This document shows positions 27,909-36,418 of a DNA stretch of 36,418 nucleotides, in pieces. Each line of letters starts with the position of its first letter. Position 1 is the first letter of the stretch. This DNA comes from Clostridia bacterium (lineage in GTDB: Bacteria; Bacillota; Clostridia; Christensenellales; Aristaeellaceae): assembly GCA_017481825.1 (NCBI GenBank), contig JAFUOR010000103.1, positions 1 to 36,418 on the forward strand, in the 5' to 3' direction. The notes under the pieces were generated by a model that searched no databases, was not told the origin of the DNA, and saw nothing but the letters and a program-made list of their open reading frames with translations. Position numbers and translations under genes: made by a program.

Positions 27909-28633
27909 CAGGTTACCTCCCCATATTCACGCAGGCCGGAGAAATTGCCCGTGTCCTCGCCAAAGGGCTTCATGCTCATGGCTTTGATGGGCTTGTGCAG
28001 CGGGCATTCTTCGGGACGCACGAATCTGATGACGCCCTTCTCCATTACCGGCCGCCAAAGGTTGACGGTCATTTTGCCGGCCGTTTCCGCCGAATATGCC
28101 TCGTCGGCGTATGTCATGCCATGGTACATCACACCGAAGGAACGCTGGGGCAGATCGTCGTAGTAGCCTTCGTCCTCCCCGAACACGCAGGGCTCCACAT
28201 AGGCCTGGCATTCCCGCGTGCCCAGGAACACATCCCGTCGGCCACCGCGACGGATCATCTTTTTCGCGATTTCATGGTGCTTGTTTTCGTTCCTGTCGCC
28301 TGCCAGCTCAGGGCGGTTCATGTTCCACTCGAAATGGGCGCGCACCTGATAACGGCAGTCCTTCAGATAGGTGTAGTAGGCCAAGTCGTTGCCACCGTTG
28401 TACTTGATGGGGCGGATGCTCTTGACCTCCGTCTGGATACGGTTCATGATGCGGACTTCATCAACACACCAAATAATGGTAGGTTTCCAGTAAACAGAGG
28501 AAAGCACGCCTTTAAGCGCCTCGTATGTAGGCACCTGATAGCTGCTTTTCTCGCCGCCCACGCGCATCAGCGGATCGGAGAACAGAGCATATGGCCCATA
28601 TACCTCAAATTCTACAATATTAGGGTACTGCAC
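27908..28633 (-). CDS. cas5c: Cas5c (Cas5d), type I-C crRNA-processing nuclease
   Basis: A 241-residue RAMP protein with N-terminal VEFEVYGPYALFSDPLMRVGGEKSS in its ferredoxin fold and TYEALKGVLSSVYWKP. In type I-C this subunit replaces Cas6: it cuts the repeat RNA 3' of its stem and stays on the 5' handle. Residues corresponding to the catalytic triad of the Bacillus halodurans enzyme (Tyr46, Lys116, His117) appear as Tyr48, Lys118 and His119 (NENKHHEI). The substrate here is the array's stem with eight G-C-rich pairs. The start overlaps the cas3 end by 22 bases. The enzyme appears complete. Confidence 0.94.
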   Translation of the reverse strand: MQYPNIVEFEVYGPYALFSDPLMRVGGEKSSYQVPTYEALKGVLSSVYWKPTIIWCVDEVRIMNRIQTEVKSIRPIKYNGGNDLAYYTYLKDCRYQVRAHFEWNMNRPELAGDRNENKHHEIAKKMIRRGGRRDVFLGTRECQAYVEPCVFGEDEGYYDDLPQRSFGVMYHGMTYADEAYSAETAGKMTVNLWRPVMEKGVIRFVRPEECPLHKPIKAMSMKPFGEDTGNFSGLREYGEVT

Positions 28634-30978
28634 AGATCATTTTCCTCCCTTATGCCGATGTCATCATCAAAATAATGATCATTGAGAACGTAAATGCTGC
28701 CGTCCAGCAGCGTATACAGCATGCCGTTCTTCTGCATTTGCTCGATTTGCCTGGTCGTGACAGATACGGTGTAAGGCTTTGCTTTTTCCAGGAGCGTGGC
28801 TGTGCGGGAAAGGTCATATCGGAGATCGTCATCTGCCAGATCATCAATGATGCGTCTTCCTTCACAGTAGGGTACAAGGATTCCCTCGCTGTTGCTGTCA
28901 AACACCTCGAACCATTCTCCCGCCGTGCGGAAGGCCTGATTGAGCATGTAAGAGGATGAAGCATTTGAAAGGAACTGAGTGTTGGTCGAAAGCAGCTCGA
29001 AAAGGTACTGTCCGTTAACATAAAAATCCTGTGCCCGCTTCGGCATATTGCTATACACGGCTGTGTAATAATTTCTTACAGCAGCATCGGAAGCAAGGTC
29101 GTGATCGTAGCGTTCCGGATGAAGGCGATATTCCTCCAGCAGTACATTCAGCGCATCCTGTGCCGCGCTGATCTCTTTGAGTGAGCCCAGCTTTTCGCTC
29201 TTCAGCCTGCAGATGCGAACGGGCTGTGGCTCGTTGTGTTCGCCATGGCGGTTGCAGCGCCCGGCAGATTGCACGATACTGTCCAAGCCGGCTGACAGGC
29301 GAATGACCGAACCGAAGCTGATGTCCACGCCGGCCTCGATCAGTTGGGTGGATGCGCAAATCAGCTTCTCCTTCCTCGCCAAGGCTTCGTTCATTTCTCT
29401 AAGCACCTGTTCGCGGTGAGCCATGCACATGCCTGCGGACAGGTGGAAAAGCTTCGCCTCCGTTGCTTCGCCCAGCGTGTGGAATAGGTCAGCAGCCTCG
29501 CGCTTGGTGTTGCAAACGACCAGCAGACTGTCGGAGGTTTCAAGCGTCTCGATGGACAGATCTGCAATTTCCTGCATGGAGCAGGCTCCGGCGTCCTGTA
29601 TTATTGTCCGTTTGAAAAGCGGTGCGTACTGCCTGAACATGTCATCGCTGATCAACTGCCCGTAGGGGAGCATTTTTCGTTCTGCTTTATCGAAGGCGGG
29701 CTGCGTCGCGGAGCAAAGCACTACGGTCGTCCGGCAGCATTTGACCAGGAAATTGACGGCGCAGTTGAACATGGAAAGCATCCGGGGCGGCAGAGACTGC
29801 ACCTCATCAATGATGATAACGCTTTCGCATAACGCATGGAAACGGCGCACCGAGGACATTTTGCCGCTGAACAGCGTGTTCAGCAACTGCACGAAGGTGG
29901 TGATGATCATGGGCACATCCCACGTTTCCTGCAAATACTCTGTCTGCGACGCTTCCTCCGGCGCTGTATCCTCCTGAACCAGATTGGAGTGATGCTCCAG
30001 CACGGGAATACTGTCACCCACCGCTGACCGAATCACGTCGGCATTCTGCTCGATGACAGAAAGAAAGGGCGCGACATAGAGGATCCTCCGCAGATTGTTC
30101 TTTTCGGCATGAAGCACGGCAAAGCGCAATGCCGCCAGCGTTTTACCGCCGCCGGTTGGCAGATCGAGGCGGTACAGGCCAGGCTCATTCTCCGCCGCGG
30201 CGGCGCAGCGGTCAGAAAAGGCTCTGCGTGCCGTCTGGATGGGCGTGTCCTGACGAAGGGCCGCAATATATGCATTGACCTGCGCGGCACAATCCGTCCA
30301 GTTAATCTCATCAGCCTGCGGGATCGGAACATTCTGCATAAAGCAGCGGGTATCTGTCCTGTCCGCATCAACAACCGCTGAGGTGATCAACCGCACCAGC
30401 AGCCCCAGGGCGTAGCAAAATTCCTTATGACTTCTGACACAAGCGGTGAGCTTGTATTGAAGGCAGTCCAGTATCTCTTGCTCCGCATCCGCAAAAAGCT
30501 TTTCGATTTCTTTTGGGGCCGCACATTCTTCATAAAAGGCCGAGATCGCCCGCCGATCATACTCAGGCTGATGCTTCAAGCGATGCTCAAAGCCGCTTTG
30601 GTGCCGTTCGTCCCACAGGTCAAACAAACCATGGTGGCTGCCGATGCAGATGGCAATGGCCTCGGCCACCATGTTTTTCACAGATCGTTCGCTTGAAGAA
30701 TGAAACAGCTCCATGATGCAGCGTACACCGGCAAAGGTGTGGATCACACTCCCCTTCCGGAGGCGTTCGCCGCTGCTTGCCTTACGGATGTACGCATCAA
30801 ATTCATTGGTGAACTTACCGCAGTCGTGTAATAATCCCGCCAGATATCCCGTTGACCCCAAACCGCAGGGGGTAAGGATGCCTTTTGCAAGATCGGCAAC
30901 AGAGTGCGAATGCTCCGTACAAGTCTGAAGGCGACATACCTTTGTTTGTGGATCAATAACAATATGTGCTGTATGCAT
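28612..30978 (-). CDS. cas3: Cas3 HD nuclease-helicase, type I-C
   Basis: A 788-residue effector nuclease. The N-terminal HD domain has His25 region (TEHSHSVADLAKG), His51-Asp52 (AGLLHDCGKF) and IGSHHG (112-117). The SF2 helicase core has Walker A PTGGGKT (274-280), DEVQ (391-394), a SAT-like CSATQPA, and motif VI with QSAGRCNRHGE. Cas3 is recruited by DNA-bound Cascade and degrades the target. It is the first gene of the operon, with a consensus promoter upstream. Every catalytic motif is present, so interference should be possible if crRNAs are made. Length is normal for I-C Cas3 (about 750-830). Confidence 0.96.
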   Translation of the reverse strand: MHTAHIVIDPQTKVCRLQTCTEHSHSVADLAKGILTPCGLGSTGYLAGLLHDCGKFTNEFDAYIRKASSGERLRKGSVIHTFAGVRCIMELFHSSSERSVKNMVAEAIAICIGSHHGLFDLWDERHQSGFEHRLKHQPEYDRRAISAFYEECAAPKEIEKLFADAEQEILDCLQYKLTACVRSHKEFCYALGLLVRLITSAVVDADRTDTRCFMQNVPIPQADEINWTDCAAQVNAYIAALRQDTPIQTARRAFSDRCAAAAENEPGLYRLDLPTGGGKTLAALRFAVLHAEKNNLRRILYVAPFLSVIEQNADVIRSAVGDSIPVLEHHSNLVQEDTAPEEASQTEYLQETWDVPMIITTFVQLLNTLFSGKMSSVRRFHALCESVIIIDEVQSLPPRMLSMFNCAVNFLVKCCRTTVVLCSATQPAFDKAERKMLPYGQLISDDMFRQYAPLFKRTIIQDAGACSMQEIADLSIETLETSDSLLVVCNTKREAADLFHTLGEATEAKLFHLSAGMCMAHREQVLREMNEALARKEKLICASTQLIEAGVDISFGSVIRLSAGLDSIVQSAGRCNRHGEHNEPQPVRICRLKSEKLGSLKEISAAQDALNVLLEEYRLHPERYDHDLASDAAVRNYYTAVYSNMPKRAQDFYVNGQYLFELLSTNTQFLSNASSSYMLNQAFRTAGEWFEVFDSNSEGILVPYCEGRRIIDDLADDDLRYDLSRTATLLEKAKPYTVSVTTRQIEQMQKNGMLYTLLDGSIYVLNDHYFDDDIGIREENDLCSTLIL

Positions 30979-31031
30979 GTTTTGCTCCCTGTATGGTCTA
31001 TAAACGCACTGGAAATGTACCTTTAATCTAT

Positions 31032-31059
31032 ATTATAGCTTATAAGCGCAATATGTCAA
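31032..31059 (-). promoter_or_regulatory. cas operon promoter (consensus)
   Basis: On the minus strand: TTGACA (31054-31059), 16-base spacer, TATAAT (31032-31037). It is followed by a leader of about 45 bases and a GGAG site before the cas3 ATG. A perfect match suggests strong or repressor-controlled transcription; no operator was identified. Confidence 0.8.
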
Positions 31060-31126
31060 GATGAATTAAATTTATCATACAACGAATTTATATTGAAATT
31101 CTGAGCCATTCTTGATATAATACATT

Positions 31127-31164
31127 GTCGCATCGCTCATGCTGTTCGGTGCGTGGATTGAAAT
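31127..31164 (+). CRISPR. orphan degenerate type I-C repeat upstream of cas3
   Basis: In plus-strand sense it begins GTCGCA and ends GGTGCGTGGATTGAAAT, the canonical I-C repeat ends, but it is 38 bases because the loop region is longer and the stem arms no longer pair fully. It is unlike the active array's repeat, whose arms are CCCACCCC/GGGGTGGG. No second good copy follows; TATTGAAAT at 31090-31098 could be a more decayed one. It faces away from cas3. Confidence 0.65.
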
Positions 31165-31461
31165 GTTGTTTGATACATTTCCCCCAAAGAAGAAGGCTGG
31201 GATGCAAAAAGCCTCCCAGCCTTCTCGTGTATATCGGGCACACTGGTTTACGTGATAGGATAAACTGGTTACGCAATAGTCGCATACAATATAAGGTTGT
31301 GTGCAATCGGCAATCCAATATGGCAGACAGCGTTCTACCGGTCTTACCGGAACGCCCCCCTGCGCGGCGATTTTCATGCTTTTCCGTCAGGAAAAGCGTC
31401 CTTACGCGAACGAATGGCCGGGAGGATGACTTTGCCATCCGACCAGTGAGTGCAAAACTCA
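31165..31461. other. gene-free stretch between cas3 and nfnB with a 12-base inverted repeat
   Basis: No credible gene is seen. A perfect stem AGAAGGCTGGGA (31191-31202)/TCCCAGCCTTCT (31214-31225) with an 11-base loop is present, without a clear U-run. An imperfect direct repeat ACTGGTTTACGTGATAG (31242-31258)/ACTGGTTACGCAATAG (31264-31279) follows. The region from 30980 to about 31300 is AT-richer than its surroundings. Confidence 0.5.
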
Positions 31462-31489
31462 AAAAAAGTGGCCCATAGGCCACTTTTTT
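31462..31489 (-). terminator. terminator of the nfnAB operon
   Basis: AAAAAAGTGGCC (31462-31473)/GGCCACTTTTTT (31478-31489), loop CATA. On the minus strand it follows the nfnB stop (31495) by five bases and carries a U-run. The symmetric A/T tails mean it could also stop plus-strand transcripts. Confidence 0.88.
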
Positions 31490-31494
31490 GACGC

Positions 31495-32877
31495 TTACTG
31501 ATGATCCTCGATCATCGCGGCAGCGGCCTTCTTGCCGGCGCCCATGGCGAGGATAACAGTGGCAGCACCGGTCACGGCGTCGCCGCCCGCATAGACGTGA
31601 AGCTTGCCGCAGCGGCCGTTCTCGTCGGTGGTGATGCCGCCCCAGGTCTCGGTGGGGAGGTCGGGGGTGGTCTTCTTGATCAGGGGGTTGGGGCTGTTGC
31701 CGATGGCCACGATGACGGTCTCCACGGGGAGGTCGTATTCGCTGCCCTTGATCGCCACGGGACGGCGGCGACCCTTGGCGTCGGGCTCACCCAGCTCCAT
31801 CTTCACGCAGGTCATGGCGGAGACAAAGCCATTCTCGTCGCCCTTGATCGCCACGGGGTTGTTGAGCATCAGGAAGTTGATGCCCTCCTCCTTGGCATGG
31901 TGGACTTCCTCGGCACGGGCGGGCATTTCCGCCTCGGAACGGCGGTAGACGATGTACACGTCAGCGCCCAGACGCTTGGCGCAGCGGGCCGCGTCCATGG
32001 CCACGTTGCCGCCTCCAACAACGGCGACCCGGCTGCCGACCTTGACGGGGGTATCCGCCTGGGGGAAGGTGTAGGCCTTCATCTGGTTGATACGGGTCTG
32101 GAACTCGTTGGCGCTGTACACGCCGCACAGGCTCTCGCCAGGGATCTTCTGGAAGTTGGGCAGACCTGCGCCGGAGCCGACGAACACCGCGTCGAACTTA
32201 TCGTCGTTGAGCAGCTCGTCAATGGTCATCGCGCGGCCAACCACAGCGTTGGTCACAATCTTCACGCCCAGGGCGCGGATGTTGTCGATCTCCTTCTGCA
32301 CCAGGGTCTTGGGCAGACGGAACTCGGGGATGCCATACATCAGCACGCCGCCGGCGGTATGCAGAGCCTCGTAGACGGTGACCTCCCAGCCGGCACGGGC
32401 CAGATCAGCTGCGCAGGTCAGACCAGCAGGGCCGGAGCCGACCACAGCGGCACGCTTGCCATTCTTGGGCGCGGTTTCCGCAGAGACCTTCCCCTCGTTC
32501 ATGGCCCAGTCAGCAGCAAAGCGCTCCAGGCGGCCAATGCCCACGGGCTCGCCCTTGATGCCGCGGACACACTTGCTCTCGCACTGGGTCTCCTGGGGGC
32601 AGACGCGGCCGCAGATGGCGGGCAGGCCATTCTGGGTGCGGATGATCTCATACGCAGCCTGGAAATCGCCTTCCTTGATCTTCTTGATGAAGGAGGGGAT
32701 CGGCACGTTCACGGGGCAGCCGTTGACGCAGGGCGCATGCTTGCAGTTCAGGCAGCGATCCGCCTCGTTCATGGCAATTTCCTTCGTATAGCCCAGCGCA
32801 ACCTCCTTGAAGTTCGCCGCGCGGATGGAAGGCTCCTGCTCGGGCATGGGGTTCTTGGTCATGCTCAGATTCGGCAT
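31495..32877 (-). CDS. nfnB: NfnB: large subunit of NADH-dependent ferredoxin:NADP+ oxidoreductase (GltD-like)
   Basis: A 460-residue flavoprotein. The N-terminal iron-sulfur part has CLNCKHAPCVNGCP (residues 43-56) and CGRVCPQETQCESKC (89-103), which carry two [4Fe-4S] clusters. Then come an FAD-binding fold with VVGSGPAGL and an NADP(H)-binding fold with VVGGGNVAMD, ending with YAGGDAVTGAATV. Alone it could be called the glutamate synthase small chain. Because the preceding gene is the NfnA/ferredoxin-NADP reductase type and only one base separates them, NfnAB (also named SudAB), the electron-bifurcating transhydrogenase, is the better call. It balances NADH, NADPH and ferredoxin in anaerobes. 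Confidence 0.88.
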   Translation of the reverse strand: MPNLSMTKNPMPEQEPSIRAANFKEVALGYTKEIAMNEADRCLNCKHAPCVNGCPVNVPIPSFIKKIKEGDFQAAYEIIRTQNGLPAICGRVCPQETQCESKCVRGIKGEPVGIGRLERFAADWAMNEGKVSAETAPKNGKRAAVVGSGPAGLTCAADLARAGWEVTVYEALHTAGGVLMYGIPEFRLPKTLVQKEIDNIRALGVKIVTNAVVGRAMTIDELLNDDKFDAVFVGSGAGLPNFQKIPGESLCGVYSANEFQTRINQMKAYTFPQADTPVKVGSRVAVVGGGNVAMDAARCAKRLGADVYIVYRRSEAEMPARAEEVHHAKEEGINFLMLNNPVAIKGDENGFVSAMTCVKMELGEPDAKGRRRPVAIKGSEYDLPVETVIVAIGNSPNPLIKKTTPDLPTETWGGITTDENGRCGKLHVYAGGDAVTGAATVILAMGAGKKAAAAMIEDHQ

Positions 32878-32878
32878 C

Positions 32879-33748
32879 TTACTTGCCCTCCTTCATCGCA
32901 GCATCCGCCATCTTCTCGCGGCGGCAGACATGGTTCAGCTTCTCGCGGGCCTGGGCCTCCTCGGGGCGGAACATCTTGCCGCGGGCGATGGCCTCATCCC
33001 AGTCGATCTCATGACCGTCAAAATCGGGGCCGTCCACGCAGGCGAACTTCGTCACGCCGCCCACGGTAACGCGGCAGCCGCCGCACATACCCGTGCCGTC
33101 GATCATGATGGGGTTCATGGACACGATGGTCTTCATCTCATAGGGCTTGGTCAGGTCGCACACGGCCTTCATCATGGGCAGCGGGCCGATGGCGATGACC
33201 TCATCGTACTTCTCGCCCGCTTCCAGCTTCTTCTGCAGCGCCTGGGTGACAAAGCCCTTGTTGCCGTTGGAGCCGTCATCGGTCATGATGGTCAGCTCAG
33301 TGCAGGCTGCGGTCAGCTCATCCTTGAGGATGACCAGGTCCTCATTGCGGAAGCCCACGATCAGGTCCACCTTGCAGCCAGCCTCATGCAGCGCCTTGGC
33401 CTGAGGATAGGCAATCGCCACGCCCAGACCGCCGCCGATCACCGCCGCGCGCTTCACGCCCTCGGTGTGGGACGGCTCGCCCAGGGGGCCCACGAAGTCC
33501 AGCAGCGCATCGCCCTCATTGAGCGTATCGAGCTTCTCGGTGGTATAGCCCACCTTCTGGAAAATGATGGTGACGGTGCCCTTCTCGCGATCATAACCGG
33601 CGATGGTCAGCGGGATGCGCTCGCCCTCCTCATCGATGCGGAAGATGATGAACTGACCCGGCAGCGCCTTGCGGGCCACCAGGGGCGCTTCAATTTCCAT
33701 GAGCGTGACCTGAGGATTCAGGACGCGCTTCTTGACAATCGGAAACAT
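32879..33748 (-). CDS. nfnA: NfnA: small subunit of NADH-dependent ferredoxin:NADP+ oxidoreductase
   Basis: A 289-residue protein, ATG 33748 behind AAGGAGG. The FAD-binding barrel (1-100; IPLTIAGYD) is followed by a nucleotide-binding fold with GGGLGVAIAYPQAKAL and by the [2Fe-2S] site near the C-terminus with Cys residues in DGTGMCGGCRVTVGG and KFACVDGP. This is the layout of the NfnA/PyrK-like ferredoxin-NADP reductase subunit. It binds NADH and works with the NfnB subunit encoded next. An upstream in-frame start at 33910 would add 54 residues without similarity and would cross the promoter, so it was rejected. Confidence 0.9.
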   Translation of the reverse strand: MFPIVKKRVLNPQVTLMEIEAPLVARKALPGQFIIFRIDEEGERIPLTIAGYDREKGTVTIIFQKVGYTTEKLDTLNEGDALLDFVGPLGEPSHTEGVKRAAVIGGGLGVAIAYPQAKALHEAGCKVDLIVGFRNEDLVILKDELTAACTELTIMTDDGSNGNKGFVTQALQKKLEAGEKYDEVIAIGPLPMMKAVCDLTKPYEMKTIVSMNPIMIDGTGMCGGCRVTVGGVTKFACVDGPDFDGHEIDWDEAIARGKMFRPEEAQAREKLNHVCRREKMADAAMKEGK

Positions 33749-33782
33749 AGGGAAGCCTCCTTGACAAAAAAATATCATATCT

Positions 33783-33811
33783 ATTGTACTACAAACAGCC
33801 CCACGATTCAA
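33783..33811 (-). promoter_or_regulatory. nfnAB promoter
   Basis: On the minus strand: TTGAAT (33806-33811), 17-base spacer, TACAAT (33783-33788), about 35 bases before the nfnA start codon. Confidence 0.7.
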
Positions 33812-33848
33812 TAGTTGATTGCATTTTTCATGCTTTTTCCTGCCGGAT

Positions 33849-34249
33849 AAGACATGACTAACTCGCGGTGGGGCGGTAAACGGGGCGCGTCTGTAGACGC
33901 ACAGCCTCATTCGACCTCGCTGAAGGGGCTTCGATCCGCTTCACGAGGTCACCTTCCCCAGATGGAAAGGGCAGGGAGCGACGGAGGGGAGCGTTCATCG
34001 GGCAGTTGGTTCTTTTTTTGTGGGAAAGAAGATCCCCCACGGCAGACCTGCCGCAGGGGAAATCGCGAGGATGGGGCTCGCTTTCCTTGGTTGCTTTAAC
34101 GAACCCTCTCAGGAACTTCCCGTCGGGGAGATTCCTGAGCATCGTTGTGGGTGGTTGCGCCGCGGCGCGGGGCCACCTGCGGGCAGGGGCTAACGCCAGC
34201 TCCTGCACCCGCGTAAAGGGCATCGCCCCTTGACCCTTCTTTTTGTTCC
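33849..34249. repeat. gene-free stretch of consecutive hairpins and dispersed repeats
   Basis: No gene is seen. Parts are a family 2-like start (TCATTCGACCTCGC, then CACGAGGTCACCTTCCCC), a hairpin CCCC..GGCAG/CTGCC..GGGG near 34033-34059, a near-perfect 14-base stem 34108-34121/34126-34139, and a family 1-like end (34182-34241) with CTCCTGCACCCGCG and CCCTTGACCCTTCTTTTT. Several would fold in RNA from either strand. The 34182-34241 part may end nrdD transcription. Confidence 0.5.
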
Positions 34250-36418
34250 TTAGTTGGTGCCGTGCTTGACGCGGTCACGCTCTTCGGCCCGCTTGGCGTT
34301 GTTGAAACGATCCAGCGTGCCTACCAGATAACCCGTGATGCGGCGAATCCTCTCAAACCGGCGTCCGCCATCATCCTCCGTGCGTCCGCAGCAGGGGCAC
34401 TCGTCATTGATAATGCCGTTGTACCCGCATACCGGATCGCGATCCACCGGATGATTGATGGAGCCGTAGCCAATCCCGCTGTCATGCATGAAGCGCACGA
34501 TCTTCTCAAACGCGTCCAGATTCTGCAGCGGATCGCCGTCCATCTCCACGTAGGAGATGTGGCCGCCGTTGGTCAGCGCATGATAGGGCGCCTCCACACT
34601 CAGCTTATGGAACGCGCTGCACTCGTAGTACACCGGCACGTGGAAGGAGTTGGTGTAGTAATCGCGCTCGGTAACGCCGGGGATGATGCCAAAGCGCTCC
34701 TTGTCCAGACGGATGAAGCGGCCGGACAGACCTTCGGCAGGGGTGGCGATCACAGAGTAGTTCAGACCGGTTTCCTTGGCAATGCGGTCGGTGAAAGCAC
34801 GCATCGCGCCGATGATCTCCAGGCCCAGATTCTGGCTCTCCTCGCTCTCGCCGTGGTGCGCGCCACGCAGGGCCTTGAGGGCCTCCGCCAGGCCGATGAA
34901 GCCGATGGTCAGCGTACCGTGCTTGAGCACCTCGCCCACGGTGTCGTTCCAATCCAGCTTCTCGGAGTCGATCCAGACGCCCTCGCCCATCAGGAAGGGG
35001 AAGTTCTTGACCTTCTTCTTGCTGATGATGGCAAAGCGCTCGTTGAGCTGATCGACTACCAGCTGCATCTTGCGCTCCAGCTCCTCAAAGAACCAGCTCA
35101 CGTCGCCGTTGGCCTTGATGGCGATGCGGGGCAGGTTGATGGAGGTGAAGGACAGATTGCCGCGGCGGGGCGCGATTTCGCGGTTCTTATCGTAGGCATT
35201 GCCCATCACGCGGGTACGGCAGCCCATGTAGGCAATCTCCGTCTCGGGGCAGCCGGGCTTGTAGAACTGCAGGTTGAAGGGCGCATCCACGAAGGAGAAA
35301 TTCGGGAACAGGCGCTTGGCACTGGTGCGGATGGCAAGGCGGTACAGGTCATAGTTCGGCTCGCCGGGGTTGAAGTTCACGCCTTCCTTCACACGGAAGA
35401 TCTGGATGGGGAAGATTGGCGTTTCGCCGCCGCCCAGACCATCCTCGGTGGCCAGCAGCACGTTCTTGACCACCATGCGGCCCTCGGCAGAGGTATCCAT
35501 GCCGTAGTTGATGGAGGAGAAGGGCACCTGCGCGCCGGCGCGGGAGTTCATGGTGTTGAGGTTGTGTACCAGCGCCTCCATGGCCTGGAAGGTGGCCTTG
35601 TCGGTCTCCTGCTCGCTGCGGCGCTGGGAGAAATCCAGGATGCGGTCCGCCTGCTGCTCGTCCTCGCAGATGACCATGAGTGCCTCCTTCAGGGCGGCGC
35701 GGTGCTCGGTCTGTTCCTGCAGCGTGGGCTCCAGGCCCTTTTCCTGCAGGGATGAGATCAGCTTGGCGGCGCGGACGTCGGCCTCCTCATCGCCCAGCAC
35801 CAGCTCCAGGGCGCGGGCCAGGTTCAGACGATAGCGCTTGACGAAGGTCTTCTTCACGCCGGGGGCCATGCCATAGTCAAAGTCAACGATGGCCTGACCG
35901 CCGTGCTGGTCGTTCTGGTTGGCCTGGATAGCGATGCACGCCAGCGCCGCATAGGAGGTGATATCCTGGGGCTCACGCAGATAGCCATGGCCGGTGGAGA
36001 AGCCGCCCTTGAACAGCGTCTTGAGCTCGATCTGGCAGCAGGTGGTGGTCAGGGTGTAGAAATCCATATCATGGATGTGGATATCGCCCTCACGGTGCGC
36101 CTGGGCAAAGCGGGGATCCATGACATAGGTCTCGTAGAACTGCTTCGCACCCTCGGAACCGAACTTGAGCATGGAGCCCATGGCGGTATCGCCGTTGATG
36201 TTGGCGTTCTCACGCTTGATGTCGGAATCGATGGCGTCCTTGAACACGATGTCCTCAAAAGTGCGCATGAGGCGGGTGTTCATCTCGCGGATGCGGCTGC
36301 GCTCAGCGCGGTAGAGGATGTAGGCCTTGGCGCGGCGCACAACGCCCTTCTCGATCAGCACGCGCTCCACCGTGTCCTGCACCTGCTCAACGGTGGGGGT
36401 ACCGGAGATGTTCTCGTC
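34250..36418 (-). CDS. nrdD: anaerobic (class III) ribonucleoside-triphosphate reductase, partial
   Basis: More than 720 residues are encoded; the reading frame stays open through the right window edge, so the N-terminus is cut off. The first visible part (after TPTVEQVQDTVERVLIEKG, RRAKAYILYR) is the ATP-cone regulatory domain. The barrel has HIHDMDFYTLTTTCCQIELK, NYGMDTSAEGRM and YMGCRTRV. The C-terminus has the zinc site (VCGYNGIINDECPCCG) and the glycyl-radical loop RRITGYLVG, about 25 residues before the end. It makes deoxynucleotides without oxygen and needs the activase NrdG, which is not encoded directly downstream here as it is in many genomes. It fits a strict anaerobe. Confidence 0.95.
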   Translation of the reverse strand, partial: DENISGTPTVEQVQDTVERVLIEKGVVRRAKAYILYRAERSRIREMNTRLMRTFEDIVFKDAIDSDIKRENANINGDTAMGSMLKFGSEGAKQFYETYVMDPRFAQAHREGDIHIHDMDFYTLTTTCCQIELKTLFKGGFSTGHGYLREPQDITSYAALACIAIQANQNDQHGGQAIVDFDYGMAPGVKKTFVKRYRLNLARALELVLGDEEADVRAAKLISSLQEKGLEPTLQEQTEHRAALKEALMVICEDEQQADRILDFSQRRSEQETDKATFQAMEALVHNLNTMNSRAGAQVPFSSINYGMDTSAEGRMVVKNVLLATEDGLGGGETPIFPIQIFRVKEGVNFNPGEPNYDLYRLAIRTSAKRLFPNFSFVDAPFNLQFYKPGCPETEIAYMGCRTRVMGNAYDKNREIAPRRGNLSFTSINLPRIAIKANGDVSWFFEELERKMQLVVDQLNERFAIISKKKVKNFPFLMGEGVWIDSEKLDWNDTVGEVLKHGTLTIGFIGLAEALKALRGAHHGESEESQNLGLEIIGAMRAFTDRIAKETGLNYSVIATPAEGLSGRFIRLDKERFGIIPGVTERDYYTNSFHVPVYYECSAFHKLSVEAPYHALTNGGHISYVEMDGDPLQNLDAFEKIVRFMHDSGIGYGSINHPVDRDPVCGYNGIINDECPCCGRTEDDGGRRFERIRRITGYLVGTLDRFNNAKRAEERDRVKHGTN

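Noticed and set aside
31075..31377. A 100-residue minus-strand frame upstream of cas3 containing 'NNISIHAPNS'
   Set aside because: Its recognisable part is the translation of the orphan CRISPR repeat; the rest has no family resemblance and no ribosome site.
32879..33910. A longer start (33910) for NfnA
   Set aside because: The extra 54 residues show no family similarity and the start would lie upstream of the recognisable promoter. ATG 33748 has AAGGAGG.

Overview
The window looks like a chromosome segment of a strictly anaerobic, GC-rich Firmicute of the class Clostridia. Supporting signs are a class III ribonucleotide reductase, an NfnAB electron-bifurcating transhydrogenase, a split B12-dependent methionine synthase, strong AGGAGG-type ribosome binding sites, and a phage holin and repressor of Gram-positive type. 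Genus and species cannot be read from the sequence.

Layout. 1-200: an apparent rRNA-operon promoter and leader firing out of the left edge (minus strand). 275-12411: a very compact prophage or prophage-derived cassette. It has an ImmA/repressor pair facing a late-gene regulator across a divergent promoter region with four operator-like repeats. A late promoter with an attenuator-like hairpin follows, then small and large terminase, portal, scaffold, coat, connectors, tail tube, tail-assembly protein, distal tail and tail-tip proteins, NlpC/P60 endolysin and holins. No integrase, replication gene, capsid protease or tape-measure gene is visible. 12454-14696: phosphoesterase overlapping mnmE. 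15151-17305: histidine kinase and OmpR-type regulator (minus). 17683-18039: small membrane-anchored PDZ protein (minus). 18104-18961: TraX-like membrane protein. 19023-23148: a methionine operon (B12-reactivation protein, MetH, MetA with the acetyl-CoA-type residue Glu111).

23331-31164: a type I-C CRISPR-Cas locus on the minus strand, cas3-cas5c-cas8c-cas7-cas2 followed by leader and array. cas4 and cas1 are missing. Between cas7 and cas2 only about 20 codons remain that read as the C-terminus of Cas1 (ending YPPFLWK), so the interference module looks intact while the adaptation module is broken. The array's distal end is decaying and abuts a serine-recombinase pseudogene. A degenerate repeat of a different I-C type lies upstream of cas3 in the opposite orientation.

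31462-36418: nfnA-nfnB and a partial nrdD, all minus strand. Several gene-free stretches (about 1.8-2.2, 14.7-15.1, 17.35-17.68, 23.04-23.15 and 33.85-34.25 kb) are filled with dispersed hairpin-rich repeat sequences that resemble each other.

The parts most worth following up are the cas4-cas1 deletion scar, the miniature phage cassette with its four-operator switch, and the structured non-coding elements in the phage late operon.
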